DNA of 64,000 nucleotides from Fuerstiella sp. (GCA_029245955.1 JAQWOH010000019.1:186001-250000); one strand, 5' to 3'; counted from the stretch's first letter, positions 17,239 through 26,777 are shown. A program made the numbers and translations. Notes: generated by a model from the letters alone, not told the origin.

Positions 17239-18792
17239 GTGCTGGTTGGATATGTCAGTGACGAAGACTACGTGGCGCTCGCCGGGGTGGAGTTCGAATT
17301 CGAACGCGGTGGGGTGGCGTTGACAGCGGCTTCCTGCGCATCAGGAGCGATATATGCCGACGTCGAACCGGGCATCTGGCAGGTTACGCTTTCGAAGCCG
17401 GGGTATACCGCTAAGCGTGGGGATGTGAAAGTCTCCGTCAGCGAAGTGATTCCATTTCGCCTGCTGTCGGATCGCATGTATGGCTTCATGTGGCCCAAAT
17501 GGAGTCGATCCGGAGAAACGTCCGAATACTGCGTGCACAGCACAAAAGAGTTTCGGCTGGACCTCTGGCACTACGGCTGGAAAAAAAAGTTCATTTGCAG
17601 TTTCGGATGGTGCGATGAACACGGACCGAAGGCCATGACTCAGATTCTGCCCGACCACGACTTCACCCAGACCGGAGTCAACTGGAATCGTACGGGCTAC
17701 AGTCTGAAGCACCAGAGACACAGCATCCCGGCACCGGAACGATCGGGACTGTACTACCTGCATGCAACGACACGCGATGGTGAGTTCTGTTCATTTCCAT
17801 GGATCGTTTCGCCGCGCGAGCCTCAGGCGAAGATCGCTGTCCTGTCGTCCACGATTACACAAAACGCATACAACCGATTCGGCGGACGCAGCAACTACTT
17901 TAATCAGGACGGTCTGCCGGATCGTCCCGTCGTCAATTCACGTCAGGACCTGAAACGCTACACTCAACCGGACACATGGCCCTTTGAAGAAACAGCCGCG
18001 CCCCTGTCATTTCAACGTCCGGAGCCGTCCAGCTGCGTTCCCGAAGACACTCAGATTGCGGACACAATTGCCGGTCGCACCGAATCCATCTTCGCACCTG
18101 GCGAATGGCGACTGCTTGGCTGGATGGAGCGCGAGGGCTTCGACTATGACCTGTATTCCGAAACCGAACTGCACTTCGACCGTCTGCCGCTGGAAGCCTA
18201 TGAAGTCCTTGTGCTGAATCTTCATTCCGAGTACTGGTCGCCTCAGATGTACACTCGCGTGAAGCAGTGGGTCCATGGACAGGGTGGGCGGCTGATGTAT
18301 CTCGGCGGATGCGCCCTGTATGCAGAGGTCGAGTTTCAGGACGATGCGACAATGCTTTGTCGTCGCGAGGGCAAATACAGTCTCCGTGGCGAGCCCGAAG
18401 CCAGACTGTTAGGTGTCTCCTACACACATTCCGGATTCCAGACCGGGGCGCCGTATCGTGTGCTTAATAATGACCACTGGGTCTTCGCAGGCACCGGCCT
18501 GAACAACGGGGATCTGTTCGGTATGAGAAGCCTGCATGAACGCTGCCCCGGCGGCGCGTCAGCCCACGAACTGGACAAGATCAGCAGGAACTCACCCGAC
18601 AACCTCGTGCATCTTGCCAAAGGCACAAATCCAGATGGTGCAGGTGCAGACATGACGATCTACGACACCCCCTCCGGCGGGAGCGTCTTTGCCACCGGTT
18701 CGCTGTGCTGGACGCTGTCCCTGCCGATCGACGACGGAACTTCAACTGTCACGCGCAATGTTCTACGTCAGTTTCTCGAAAGAAAAACGTGA
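17239..18792 (+). CDS. N,N-dimethylformamidase large-subunit-like protein (paralogue 2)
   Basis: The product (517 residues) aligns along its length with the preceding protein: VLVGYVSDEDYVALAGV at the N-terminus, the GGRSNYF block, HSEYWS (His329) and GGRLMYLGG. I use GTG at 17239 because it aligns with the first paralogue's ATG and follows AGGAAGGGGG; a TTG at 17197 is a poorer choice. HSEYWS replaces HPEYWS and GGCALY replaces GGNGLN, so the pocket may differ. The gene ends in a GTGA overlap with the MFS gene, showing translational coupling. The pair may form a heteromeric enzyme or have split substrates; this is inference. Confidence 0.75.
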   Translation: MLVGYVSDEDYVALAGVEFEFERGGVALTAASCASGAIYADVEPGIWQVTLSKPGYTAKRGDVKVSVSEVIPFRLLSDRMYGFMWPKWSRSGETSEYCVHSTKEFRLDLWHYGWKKKFICSFGWCDEHGPKAMTQILPDHDFTQTGVNWNRTGYSLKHQRHSIPAPERSGLYYLHATTRDGEFCSFPWIVSPREPQAKIAVLSSTITQNAYNRFGGRSNYFNQDGLPDRPVVNSRQDLKRYTQPDTWPFEETAAPLSFQRPEPSSCVPEDTQIADTIAGRTESIFAPGEWRLLGWMEREGFDYDLYSETELHFDRLPLEAYEVLVLNLHSEYWSPQMYTRVKQWVHGQGGRLMYLGGCALYAEVEFQDDATMLCRREGKYSLRGEPEARLLGVSYTHSGFQTGAPYRVLNNDHWVFAGTGLNNGDLFGMRSLHERCPGGASAHELDKISRNSPDNLVHLAKGTNPDGAGADMTIYDTPSGGSVFATGSLCWTLSLPIDDGTSTVTRNVLRQFLERKT

Positions 18793-20156
18793 CTCCCACG
18801 CGCTCACAATTCCATTCCGATTCGCCAACCAGTGTCCGCTGGTTCGTGCTGGGCATTGTGTCATTCGCCGCCGCCAGCGCATATCTCACTCGATACTGTA
18901 TTTCTGCGGCCAACACCACAATCCAGCGAGATCTTGAATTCAGCGACTCGCAGATGGGTGAACTGATGAGCGTATTTGCGGTCGGCTACCTGTTGTGCCA
19001 GGTCCCCGGCGGCTGGCTGGGGAACCGATTCGGCACGCGTTTCGCCTTCGCATTTCTAAGCGTGTGCTGGTCATTCAGTAATGTCTGGTCAGCAATGGCA
19101 TCTGCGTTCCAGATGCAGTGGGCCTCGAGGTTTTCGCTGGGGCTTTTTCAGGCCGGTTTGACACCGATCTCTGCCAGGATTCTGAAGGACTGGATTCCAC
19201 TGCAGTGGCGAGGACGCAGTAGTTCATGGATTACCGCGTCAATGTCCGTAGGCGGCGCGTTCACCATGGTATTGACGGGCTGGCTGCTGGGCCAGGGTTA
19301 CGGCTGGCGAGCAATATTTTCAGTATACTCACTGGTAGGAGTTGCATGGGCCGTGGGCTTCTACTGGTACTTTCGCACGTTCCCGCAGGATCACCGCAGT
19401 GTGAATCAGGCAGAGTTGACTTTGATCCGCAAGTCCGACCGATCCGCTGACGGCACGACAGAACTCAGGGAATACCAGCCGATACAGGAAGACGTTGTGA
19501 CGCAGCACGAGACATCTCACCACGTTCTGATGCTGAACATGCTGAAATGTCCGGGGATGTGGGGGCTCTGTGTTCAGTCGTTCTTTCGCGCAGCCGGTTA
19601 TGTTTTCTTCGTAACGTGGTTTTTCGCATTTCTGGAATACGTCTACGACATCGACAAAGCCGAAGCCGGTTTGCTGAACAGTCTGCCGCTGATCGCGGTG
19701 GTCGTCGGCAGCATTGCCGGTGGAATCATCGTAGACTGGCTGTTTCAAGTGAGCGGCAGCAAATGGATCAGCCGCAGTGGAACTGCAATTGTGTCGCTGT
19801 CCGTGTGCGGATTTCTGACAATGGCGTCTGCCTGGACATCATCAGCCACGGAACTTTCCGTTGTTATCGCAATAGGAGCACTGTTTTCCGGAATCGGTTC
19901 ACCCGCTGCATGGACTGCAACAATCGATATCGGCGGCAGGCACACGGCGGTTGTTATGGCAGTCATGAACATGGCGGGCTGCCTGGCAGGCGTATTGCTC
20001 CCGCTCCTGCTGGGCAATTGGTTTGAACAAATCCGGGAGACCGACGGAAACTGGAACCTGGTGATTTATCTGCACGCCGTCTTTTATTTTTCCGGCGCAC
20101 TGAGTTGGATTCTTGTAAATCCGTTGAGGACGATCGAAGACGGCCATGCTGTTTGA
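18789..20156 (+). CDS. MFS transporter, anion:cation symporter type
   Basis: From the GTG at 18789 the protein has 455 residues and twelve hydrophobic helices. Typical features of the ACS family (hexuronate, galactonate, tartrate carriers) are the opening YLTRYCISAANTTIQ and the motif GWLGNRFGTR in loop 2-3. The GTG overlaps the TGA of the DMFase-like gene, so translation is coupled. Its 3' end overlaps the following amidohydrolase start by 11 bases. The substrate is probably a small organic anion or carboxylate processed by the neighbouring enzymes. Confidence 0.85.
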   Translation: MTPTRSQFHSDSPTSVRWFVLGIVSFAAASAYLTRYCISAANTTIQRDLEFSDSQMGELMSVFAVGYLLCQVPGGWLGNRFGTRFAFAFLSVCWSFSNVWSAMASAFQMQWASRFSLGLFQAGLTPISARILKDWIPLQWRGRSSSWITASMSVGGAFTMVLTGWLLGQGYGWRAIFSVYSLVGVAWAVGFYWYFRTFPQDHRSVNQAELTLIRKSDRSADGTTELREYQPIQEDVVTQHETSHHVLMLNMLKCPGMWGLCVQSFFRAAGYVFFVTWFFAFLEYVYDIDKAEAGLLNSLPLIAVVVGSIAGGIIVDWLFQVSGSKWISRSGTAIVSLSVCGFLTMASAWTSSATELSVVIAIGALFSGIGSPAAWTATIDIGGRHTAVVMAVMNMAGCLAGVLLPLLLGNWFEQIRETDGNWNLVIYLHAVFYFSGALSWILVNPLRTIEDGHAV

Positions 20157-21042
20157 TACACACACCAACCTGATGTGGTACCCGGAACATCTCTCGGATG
20201 AGTTCGTTGAATTCGCATGGGAAGCGAAGCGCGCCAAGATGAAACTCTCCAAAGATGTCTATTTTGCCGGCAACGAAGCCAAAGAAGCCAACGCTTTCGA
20301 TTCGAAACCGGAACAACTGCTGTTAGCAACAGCCGACGTCGACAGGGCGATTGTGTTTGGAATTAAGGCCCCGTTCACCGGAATCAACTGCGACCAGGAA
20401 CTCATCGCCCGCTTCGTCGCGGCACACTCTGACAAGTTTGTCGGCTGGTGCTCCGTCGACCCGAACGACACGAACTGTGTCGAACAACTCGAACACTACG
20501 TCAACAACCTCGGTCTGCGGGGCTTGAAGTGTTCACCGATCTATCAGAACTGGAACCCGCAAGACCCGCAGCATCTACCGTTGTTCAGAAAGGCTGAATC
20601 GTTGGGGATTCCGGTGAACATTCACCAGGGTACGTCCTTTGTCCGGACCGGACCGCTGAAGTATGCCAATCCGATCCAGCTGGAAGACATCGCCATTACG
20701 TGTCCGGATCTGCGAATTGTCATCAGTCACATGGGGCATCCATGGGAAGATGAATGTGTCGTACTGATTCGTAAGCACCCGAACCTCTACACCAACATAT
20801 CGGCCCTGCATTACCGGCCGCTGCGTCATTATCAGGCATTCATGACGGCCATCGAATACGGAGTGGAACACAAGCTGATCTTTGGTTCAGACTTTCCGTC
20901 AGCCACCGCGGCGCAGGTGATCTCCGGCCAGAAGAAGATCAACGATGTTGTTGCCGGAACCAGTTTCCCAAAGGTTCCCGACGAAATAATTCACAACATC
21001 ATCTATGAAAACTGGAAATCATTTCTGCCGGAATACGTGTGA
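20146..21042 (+). CDS. Amidohydrolase-2 family protein (paralogue 2) with altered metal site
   Basis: The 298-residue protein keeps the fold and later metal ligands of the family: His in NIHQGTSF, His in ISHMGHPWEDE and Asp in FGSDFPSAT. Its first motif is DTHTNLMW, so the second His of the HxH pair is Asn8, whereas the paralogue at 14489-15337 has HSH. It also carries an insertion at residues 26-50 (FVEFAWEAKRAKM and following). It overlaps the MFS gene by 11 bases and sits 75 bases before the enolase gene, so it belongs to the same operon. The enzyme may use one metal with fewer ligands or act as a lyase. Confidence 0.8.
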   Translation: MLFDTHTNLMWYPEHLSDEFVEFAWEAKRAKMKLSKDVYFAGNEAKEANAFDSKPEQLLLATADVDRAIVFGIKAPFTGINCDQELIARFVAAHSDKFVGWCSVDPNDTNCVEQLEHYVNNLGLRGLKCSPIYQNWNPQDPQHLPLFRKAESLGIPVNIHQGTSFVRTGPLKYANPIQLEDIAITCPDLRIVISHMGHPWEDECVVLIRKHPNLYTNISALHYRPLRHYQAFMTAIEYGVEHKLIFGSDFPSATAAQVISGQKKINDVVAGTSFPKVPDEIIHNIIYENWKSFLPEYV

Positions 21043-21117
21043 CGCACGATCAGATCCAATCTTTGATTAATGTTCCGGGCCTTAAACTTTCTGACGCCCT
21101 GCAATCAGACCTCCCCC

Positions 21118-22284
21118 ATGAAGATCACTCGAATCGAAGCCATTCCGATCAACGTGCCACTCAAACCCGGCATGACGACAAAGACGTCTCATGGTGAACA
21201 TGCCACGTCGCCGTATGTGATCGTTCAGGTTCATACGGACGCTGGATTGACGGGACTCGGCGAAGCTACGGTCGCACCACGCTGGAGCGGTGAAACAAGC
21301 CAGAGCTGCGTAGCTGTCATCCATGGACTGATTGCTCCCGTGCTGACAGGTGAAGACCCAACACGGGTCAATCACCTGAGACGTCAGATCGAAGGCGTAG
21401 TGCGTTTGAATCCGTTTACCAAAGCCGCCGTGGAAATGGCGCTCTGGGACCTTGCCGGCAAGACCGCGGGCATCCCGGTTTATCAATTGCTGGGTGGTAA
21501 GGTTCGTGAAGAAATGCCAATCAGAATGGTGATCGGATCAATCGACATCCCGCAGGCGGTTGAACTGGCAAGAAAGTTCCTGGACAACGGCGTCAAGTGC
21601 CTGAAGGTCAAAGTGGGTCTTGACCCGGATCAGGATTTTGAACGCGTACGAGCGATTCGGGAACTGGCTGGGACCGACATACCAATCAGTGTCGACGCAA
21701 ATTGTGGCTGGACCGTGCCACAGGCAAGACAGATGCTGCAGCGACTGAGAGAGTTCAACATCCTGTTCGCTGAACAACCGATTCCAACAGCGGACCGATC
21801 GGAACTGGCAGCGCTCAGGCGGCACACGGACATTCCCATTATGGCCGACGAAAGTGCTTTCACCTGCGGCGACGTATGGCATCTTACCGCAGAACGTGCT
21901 GTCGACATCATCAGCGTATATCCCGGCAAAAATGGCGGGCTTCTGGCGACGGTGGAAGCTGTGCACGTCGCAAAGGCAGCGGGAATTCCATGCGCCATGG
22001 GCAGCAATCTGGAACTGGGAATTGGCACCTCCGCGATGCTGCATCTGGGAGCGGCTCTGCCGACAATAACAAGCGAACGGTTTCCCGGTGATTTCATCGG
22101 TCCGCTGTATCATGAAGCCGACATGCTGAGAACGCCTCTGATACTGGGACCGTCTGCCGCACGCGTTCCGGAAGGCCCCGGACTCGGCGTGGAACTGGAC
22201 GAACAGCAACTCGAACAATACCGGGACCACAGCAGTGTGGCGCGAGGAACAGGGAGTGTCAGCAGCATCACTTTTGAGGGGTAA
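21118..22284 (+). CDS. Enolase-superfamily enzyme (mandelate racemase / muconate lactonizing subgroup)
   Basis: From the ATG at 21118 the protein has 388 residues. The N-terminal capping domain (1-120) precedes a barrel with the KxK motif (Lys163, Lys165) and the metal ligands Asp193 (VDAN), Glu219 (FAEQP) and Asp244 (MADES). Numbering is close to muconate lactonizing enzyme. The position usually holding the second catalytic Lys reads Tyr in SVYPGKNGG, so chemistry may differ from MLE and dipeptide epimerases. It ends the plus-strand operon and is convergent with the sodium symporter. Likely reactions are racemisation, cycloisomerisation or dehydration of a carboxylate. Confidence 0.8.
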   Translation: MKITRIEAIPINVPLKPGMTTKTSHGEHATSPYVIVQVHTDAGLTGLGEATVAPRWSGETSQSCVAVIHGLIAPVLTGEDPTRVNHLRRQIEGVVRLNPFTKAAVEMALWDLAGKTAGIPVYQLLGGKVREEMPIRMVIGSIDIPQAVELARKFLDNGVKCLKVKVGLDPDQDFERVRAIRELAGTDIPISVDANCGWTVPQARQMLQRLREFNILFAEQPIPTADRSELAALRRHTDIPIMADESAFTCGDVWHLTAERAVDIISVYPGKNGGLLATVEAVHVAKAAGIPCAMGSNLELGIGTSAMLHLGAALPTITSERFPGDFIGPLYHEADMLRTPLILGPSAARVPEGPGLGVELDEQQLEQYRDHSSVARGTGSVSSITFEG

Positions 22285-22312
22285 ACTGTTCAATCCACAA
22301 TGTGGTTTCCGC

Positions 22313-23833
22313 CTATTTGTCTGACCCGTCGTCTGCTGAGCCCAGACAGCTGGCAACGGCACCGGCCACATATGTTGGCACACATGTGTTGGCACCATAC
22401 CACCAGTGTGAAATTTCAAACACGAACGTCAGGATCAGCCCGATGGTTCCTGCCGCAAGTCCGATCATCGCGCTGGACGTAGATGCTCGTTTCACGGACA
22501 TCCCCAGCAGAAATATCCCTAACTGCAGCCCAAAGAACATGCCGGCGATCTTCATAATGAGCGGAAACACATTGCCGCCCTTAAAGTAAAATATGATCGC
22601 GACCGAAACTGAAAGCAGCCCGAAAACGCAGCACAGCATACGGCTGTGGCGAAGTTTCAGATGCCGATCTGCCTGCCAGTCACAGACGACGGACGCCGTC
22701 ATGGAATTGATCCCGCTGTCGATGCTGCTCATGGCCGCCGCAAACAAACCTGCCAACAGCAGGCCCAGCAGGCCCGGCACGGACAGCTCCGTCATCACAA
22801 ATCGCGGCAACAGATGGTCCTGATGCTTGTCACGCTCTAATTCGTCATACAATGAATCGGCACCAACGGCAGCTGTAACTGATTCGCCAGACGGCGGCCT
22901 GATCTGAGTACCGGAAAGCGTATTCTGCTGCTGATAGAAAGCGAACAGTGTGCTGCCAGCCAGAAAGAACACTCCACATACAATCCCCACCATTAACCCA
23001 TTGACAACAAGAGCCCAGCCGGCAGCCGTCTGGCTGGGCATTGAGACGTAACGCTGCACGGAGCCAAAATGAACGGCGTGACCGGCAAGATAAACGAACA
23101 CACCGAACGCAGTTGCGGCCCAAAGATTGCCGTGCTCAGCATTCAGAGATGTTTCAAACATTGCGAATCGACCATGCTGGTTACCGACCTGCCAGATCGT
23201 AGACCATCCCCCGTCAACCTTGCCGACCGCCAGAACCAGGACCGTCAGCATCCCGCCTCCCAGTGCAACCGCCTGAATGGCGTCGGTCCACACGACCGCT
23301 TTGACACCGCCGAGCGTTGTATAGATAGTGGCAAACAATCCAATTCCGATCAGCAGGCCGACCGTCTGTGTCTGCGACAGGTCAAACACCGCTTCCAGAA
23401 TCACCCCCACCGCACGCAGCATATTGCCCATCCAGCCGACCGTATAGAGCATGAACAACACGCTGCAAACCAGCCGCAATCTCCGGTCAAAACGTCGTTC
23501 AACGTACTCATAAGAACTGGTTGCCCCCAGCTGAAAATAGATCGGCAGAAAGAACTTCCAGACAATCGGCGAGACCACGAACGGTATAAACAAGATCGCA
23601 AGGTACAGGTGATAGTCACCGTACGCTGCTGTACTTGGCAGCCCCACAAACGACAGCGAGCTGAACGTGCCGGCAAATAATGACAAGCCGATTGGCAGCC
23701 AGTGCATCCGGCGACCTCCCAGAAAATAGTCATCATTCGAATGCTGTCCGCGGGCAAACCACAGGCCGAGTGCAAACACGACCACCAGGTACCCAAGGCA
23801 GATAGCCCAGTCGATCAGGCTCAACGAGTTCAT
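22313..23833 (-). CDS. Sodium:solute symporter (SSS family)
   Basis: The 506-residue protein has about thirteen hydrophobic helices. Family features are DDYFLGGRRMHWLPIGLSLFAGTFSS near the N-terminus and ARGQHSNDD in the first loop, as in proline, sialic acid and monocarboxylate symporters. It imports a small organic solute with Na+. It is convergent with the enolase gene (28-base gap), and the direct repeat copy at 23859-23955 lies just upstream of its start. It may serve the catabolic genes opposite, although it is transcribed separately. Confidence 0.85.
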   Translation of the reverse strand: MNSLSLIDWAICLGYLVVVFALGLWFARGQHSNDDYFLGGRRMHWLPIGLSLFAGTFSSLSFVGLPSTAAYGDYHLYLAILFIPFVVSPIVWKFFLPIYFQLGATSSYEYVERRFDRRLRLVCSVLFMLYTVGWMGNMLRAVGVILEAVFDLSQTQTVGLLIGIGLFATIYTTLGGVKAVVWTDAIQAVALGGGMLTVLVLAVGKVDGGWSTIWQVGNQHGRFAMFETSLNAEHGNLWAATAFGVFVYLAGHAVHFGSVQRYVSMPSQTAAGWALVVNGLMVGIVCGVFFLAGSTLFAFYQQQNTLSGTQIRPPSGESVTAAVGADSLYDELERDKHQDHLLPRFVMTELSVPGLLGLLLAGLFAAAMSSIDSGINSMTASVVCDWQADRHLKLRHSRMLCCVFGLLSVSVAIIFYFKGGNVFPLIMKIAGMFFGLQLGIFLLGMSVKRASTSSAMIGLAAGTIGLILTFVFEISHWWYGANTCVPTYVAGAVASCLGSADDGSDK

Positions 23834-23858
23834 TTTGTAATTCCTCTGCAGCTTTATT

Positions 23859-23955
23859 GCCCTTACAGCGTTTCACCCTGATCTGTGGCCGCGAAGAACG
23901 TCTTCAATAGCAGTTTCGTTACTCCCACGAGCCAGTATCGTCTACGACAACAAGC
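23859..23955. repeat. Intergenic direct repeat, copy A
   Basis: This stretch aligns without gaps to 28039-28135, exactly 4180 bases further on, at roughly 80% identity by eye. Shared blocks include ACAGCGTTTCAC, AGAACGT, GCAGTTTCGTT, CAGTATCGT and ACGACAA. It lies between the start of the symporter gene and the end of the Tat protein gene, both on the minus strand. The same context (upstream of one minus gene, downstream of another) holds for copy B. Confidence 0.75.
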
Positions 23956-24013
23956 AACCTGCCCTTAGCCATCCAACAGGCGGCGTTGCTGGAGATGCAG
24001 GAGAAAATCAAAC

Positions 24014-25276
24014 TCATTCCGTATTTCGCACCGGAAAGTTCTCTTCGCCGCGATTGGCGAATCCCCATTCGGCCGGCCTATATCGAATGGACAGTTCCGG
24101 AGACAACAGACGTTTCCCCTGCTGGTTCAGACTCTGCATGGCTCGGTTCAGAATTCCGGTTGTCAACAGCGTGCGGTCCACGGGGTAAGCCGGTTGTTTC
24201 GTATGAATCATATGTTCAATCCCGCGCAACAGATGTTCAAAGTGTCCGAACGGTTTTTTTTCTTCCAATCGAAACCAGCAAGCAAACGGCTGTGTGTGTG
24301 CAGATATTCGACAGGCAACCGAGAACTGTCCAGCCACACCGTTCAGCATAGCAACGGTCGCACGGATTCCGTCTGCATATTCGATCAGGTAGAACACCGC
24401 TGTCGCCGGGTTGAGCCGCTCCTGCAGTTTGTCTGTAGATCCGTCAAACGTGGCTACAGCAGATTCCAGAAGTTGCCGATCCCACTTCCCGTCTTTTTCT
24501 GCCTGCCAGATCTGTTCGCCTTTCAGCGCCGTAACTGCAACGATTCCGGTTTCTCCTCCCTGACGACGTTCCACAATTGACTGCAGTGCTTCAATCGCGT
24601 GAAAACCGTAGGCTTCTGCGCCGCCGTAACCGACCACAAAAGCGTCTTCGACTGCACTGCCAACCGGCAGTTCCGTGGCCGGGTATCGCCAGGCAACGGG
24701 CAGTGACGAGCCGGCCATAAACGGAATTTCGTGGCCGGCAGCGGTGTCATACATATGTTTGGCATCCGACCAGTTCCAGGATAGATGCTTGTCATTGAAG
24801 ACCGGAACAAATTCACCACATCGCTCCATCGCCGTGACGATCCGATCAAAGAAGTACCGCCGAGGATACATCTTCTGATTTATATCGTTGTCAGGATAAT
24901 CGCCGTGTTCGCCGATACTCAGCACACCTGCGACCGGAAGACTGTTCCGTCCCTGCGTCACTGCTTCGTCAATTGTTTTCGCAATTCGAAAACCGTGTTT
25001 CTTTGCCAGGTCGCGGCTGAGGTCCTTCGCATGAACCTGGTCGGTATATAGCGACACCAGTTCAAGATCCGGACCGGCGCCGCCAGTCTGCCGCCACCCT
25101 TCCAGAATCTTGCCGACAAGTACATCCGCATGCGAGTTCGTAAAGTATGTGCTGACAACAGCTGCAACGGGCAACTTCTTCCTGTGCCCATCCGCCCGCA
25201 ACACCCCTGCACCGGGCAGCATTGCCAGACTACCGGCTCCGATTCGTTGCAGCACCTGTCGGCGACTTGTCGTCAT
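24014..25276 (-). CDS. Tat-exported conserved protein of unknown function
   Basis: The 420-residue protein starts with a twin-arginine signal (SRRQVLQRIGAGSLAMLPGAGVLRA). The mature part has conserved-looking blocks: TYFTNSHADVLVGKILEG, DLELVSLYTDQVH, KTIDEAVTQG, GVLSIGEHGDYP, PVFNDKHLSWNW and IPFMAGSSLPVAWR. Their His/Asp/Asn residues suggest a metal or nucleotide-sugar site. The opening resembles a Rossmann beta-alpha unit, but no GxGxxG is visible. Proteins of this type recur in planctomycetes and acidobacteria without an assigned reaction. It sits 58 bases downstream of the PQQ-type propeller gene on the same strand. Confidence 0.7.
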   Translation of the reverse strand: MTTSRRQVLQRIGAGSLAMLPGAGVLRADGHRKKLPVAAVVSTYFTNSHADVLVGKILEGWRQTGGAGPDLELVSLYTDQVHAKDLSRDLAKKHGFRIAKTIDEAVTQGRNSLPVAGVLSIGEHGDYPDNDINQKMYPRRYFFDRIVTAMERCGEFVPVFNDKHLSWNWSDAKHMYDTAAGHEIPFMAGSSLPVAWRYPATELPVGSAVEDAFVVGYGGAEAYGFHAIEALQSIVERRQGGETGIVAVTALKGEQIWQAEKDGKWDRQLLESAVATFDGSTDKLQERLNPATAVFYLIEYADGIRATVAMLNGVAGQFSVACRISAHTQPFACWFRLEEKKPFGHFEHLLRGIEHMIHTKQPAYPVDRTLLTTGILNRAMQSLNQQGKRLLSPELSIRYRPAEWGFANRGEENFPVRNTE

Positions 25277-25334
25277 GTCATCCCGATCGTACTCAGACAG
25301 AAACCTCGTAAGCGGGGCTGAATGTATTCACGAT

Positions 25335-26777
25335 TCAGGACTTTACAAAACAGTACATCGCCGCATCAGTTCGCAGGAAGATTTGACCGTCCCTGATCGC
25401 CGGCGTTGCCAGAATCCGCTCACCAAAATCATGCGAGGACAGAACAGACCCGTCGCGGCCGGCCTTCAGAACTGTGATGACTCCGCGTTCACTGATCAGG
25501 TAGACCTTACCGTCGCCTGCGACCAGCGATGCGTAATAGTTACCCGGCCCGCGAGCCCGGCCCTGATTGAGCATTTCACCGGTCGCTGCGTCCAGCATGG
25601 TGATAATGCCGCTGTCCTTCACCATATACATCACGCCTCTGTATACAACGGAGCTGGGAACTGTCGGCAGCCCCCGCCGATATGTCCACTCAATATTGGA
25701 TTCGGTAACATCACCCTTGCCACCGGGGCGTATGGCAGTCGCGGCGTTCTGTGCCAACTCAAATACTCGACCGTGTTTGTCCCATTCCATGCGACTGAGC
25801 TTTTCGTCCTGATCAAGATCAATGCGAAAAAACCTTTGCAGGACGGCGCCTTCCGACAACTCAGATTTCGCGACAAGGCCGTCCTTATTTTTGTCGTACG
25901 TTGTCAGCGCCTCGTCATAGGGTCCCATAGAAATTCGGCTGGACGGGTCACCGCCCGGAGTCCATGTCGCAATATAAACCAGTCCGTCCGCATAAACCGG
26001 CGTTGGGTCCACGATCCGCGACAGCCCGTTGACCCACCATTTCGGTGTACCGGTTTCAATATCATACGCTACAAGCTTCAGTGAGCCGGCGACCACAAGT
26101 GACCGATCGTTCGCCGATTCCAACAGAACTGGAGATGAATAGCTCCGGGTAAATCCATCACGCGGGACTTCCCAGCGAGTCTTCCCCGTCAATTTGTCAA
26201 AGGCTGTCAGAGTGCAGTCAACATCGTGATCCTCGTTCAGGACCACAAGATCATCTACCAGTATCGGAGAACTGCTGGCTCCAAATTCATCCTGGAACGG
26301 ACCGAGCCGGCGTTCCCACGACAATTCTCCATCCATGGAGTAGCACAGCAGTCCGTAACTTCCGAAGAATGAATAAACACGTTCCCCATCGCACGCGGGA
26401 GTACACGATGCCGGGCTGCCCACCTGATGCACATCTTCGATTCGTTCGGTCGGCACCACGTTTGTCCACAGAGTTCCCCCGGTATTTCGGTCAAGCGCAA
26501 CTGTCGCGAGTTCGCTGGACTCTTTATCAAACGTCGTGACGAAAATCCGATCGCCACACACACACGGTGACGATATACCGGACATCAACGACACTCGCCA
26601 CACGAGATTTGAATCCGACCCAAAGTCCTCGGTCAGTGCGGGCGAGTCCGCAGCAACTCCGTTGTCGTGCCGGAAGTATGTGACCTCGTCAGCTGCAGGT
26701 AACGCCCTAGAACAGCCTACGATCACAATGACCGCGAAAACCGGAAATCTACAGCATGCCATAGTGGATAATCCCAT
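25335..26777 (-). CDS. PQQ-type beta-propeller protein with EF-hand insertion
   Basis: The 480-residue protein begins with a signal peptide (possible lipobox VIVGC). It then has repeated propeller blades of the PQQ/BamB type, with motifs such as LDRNTGGTLW, FDKLTGKTRWEV, YDIETGTPKWWV and LDAATGEML. Two EF-hand loops are inserted near residues 292-330 (DKNKDGLVAKSE and DLDQDEKLSRME), so it should bind calcium. Exported proteins of this kind are frequent in planctomycetes; a dehydrogenase role is not shown because no PQQ ligands are evident. It is followed by the Tat protein gene and preceded by the transaldolase gene on the same strand. Confidence 0.8.
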   Translation of the reverse strand: MGLSTMACCRFPVFAVIVIVGCSRALPAADEVTYFRHDNGVAADSPALTEDFGSDSNLVWRVSLMSGISSPCVCGDRIFVTTFDKESSELATVALDRNTGGTLWTNVVPTERIEDVHQVGSPASCTPACDGERVYSFFGSYGLLCYSMDGELSWERRLGPFQDEFGASSSPILVDDLVVLNEDHDVDCTLTAFDKLTGKTRWEVPRDGFTRSYSSPVLLESANDRSLVVAGSLKLVAYDIETGTPKWWVNGLSRIVDPTPVYADGLVYIATWTPGGDPSSRISMGPYDEALTTYDKNKDGLVAKSELSEGAVLQRFFRIDLDQDEKLSRMEWDKHGRVFELAQNAATAIRPGGKGDVTESNIEWTYRRGLPTVPSSVVYRGVMYMVKDSGIITMLDAATGEMLNQGRARGPGNYYASLVAGDGKVYLISERGVITVLKAGRDGSVLSSHDFGERILATPAIRDGQIFLRTDAAMYCFVKS

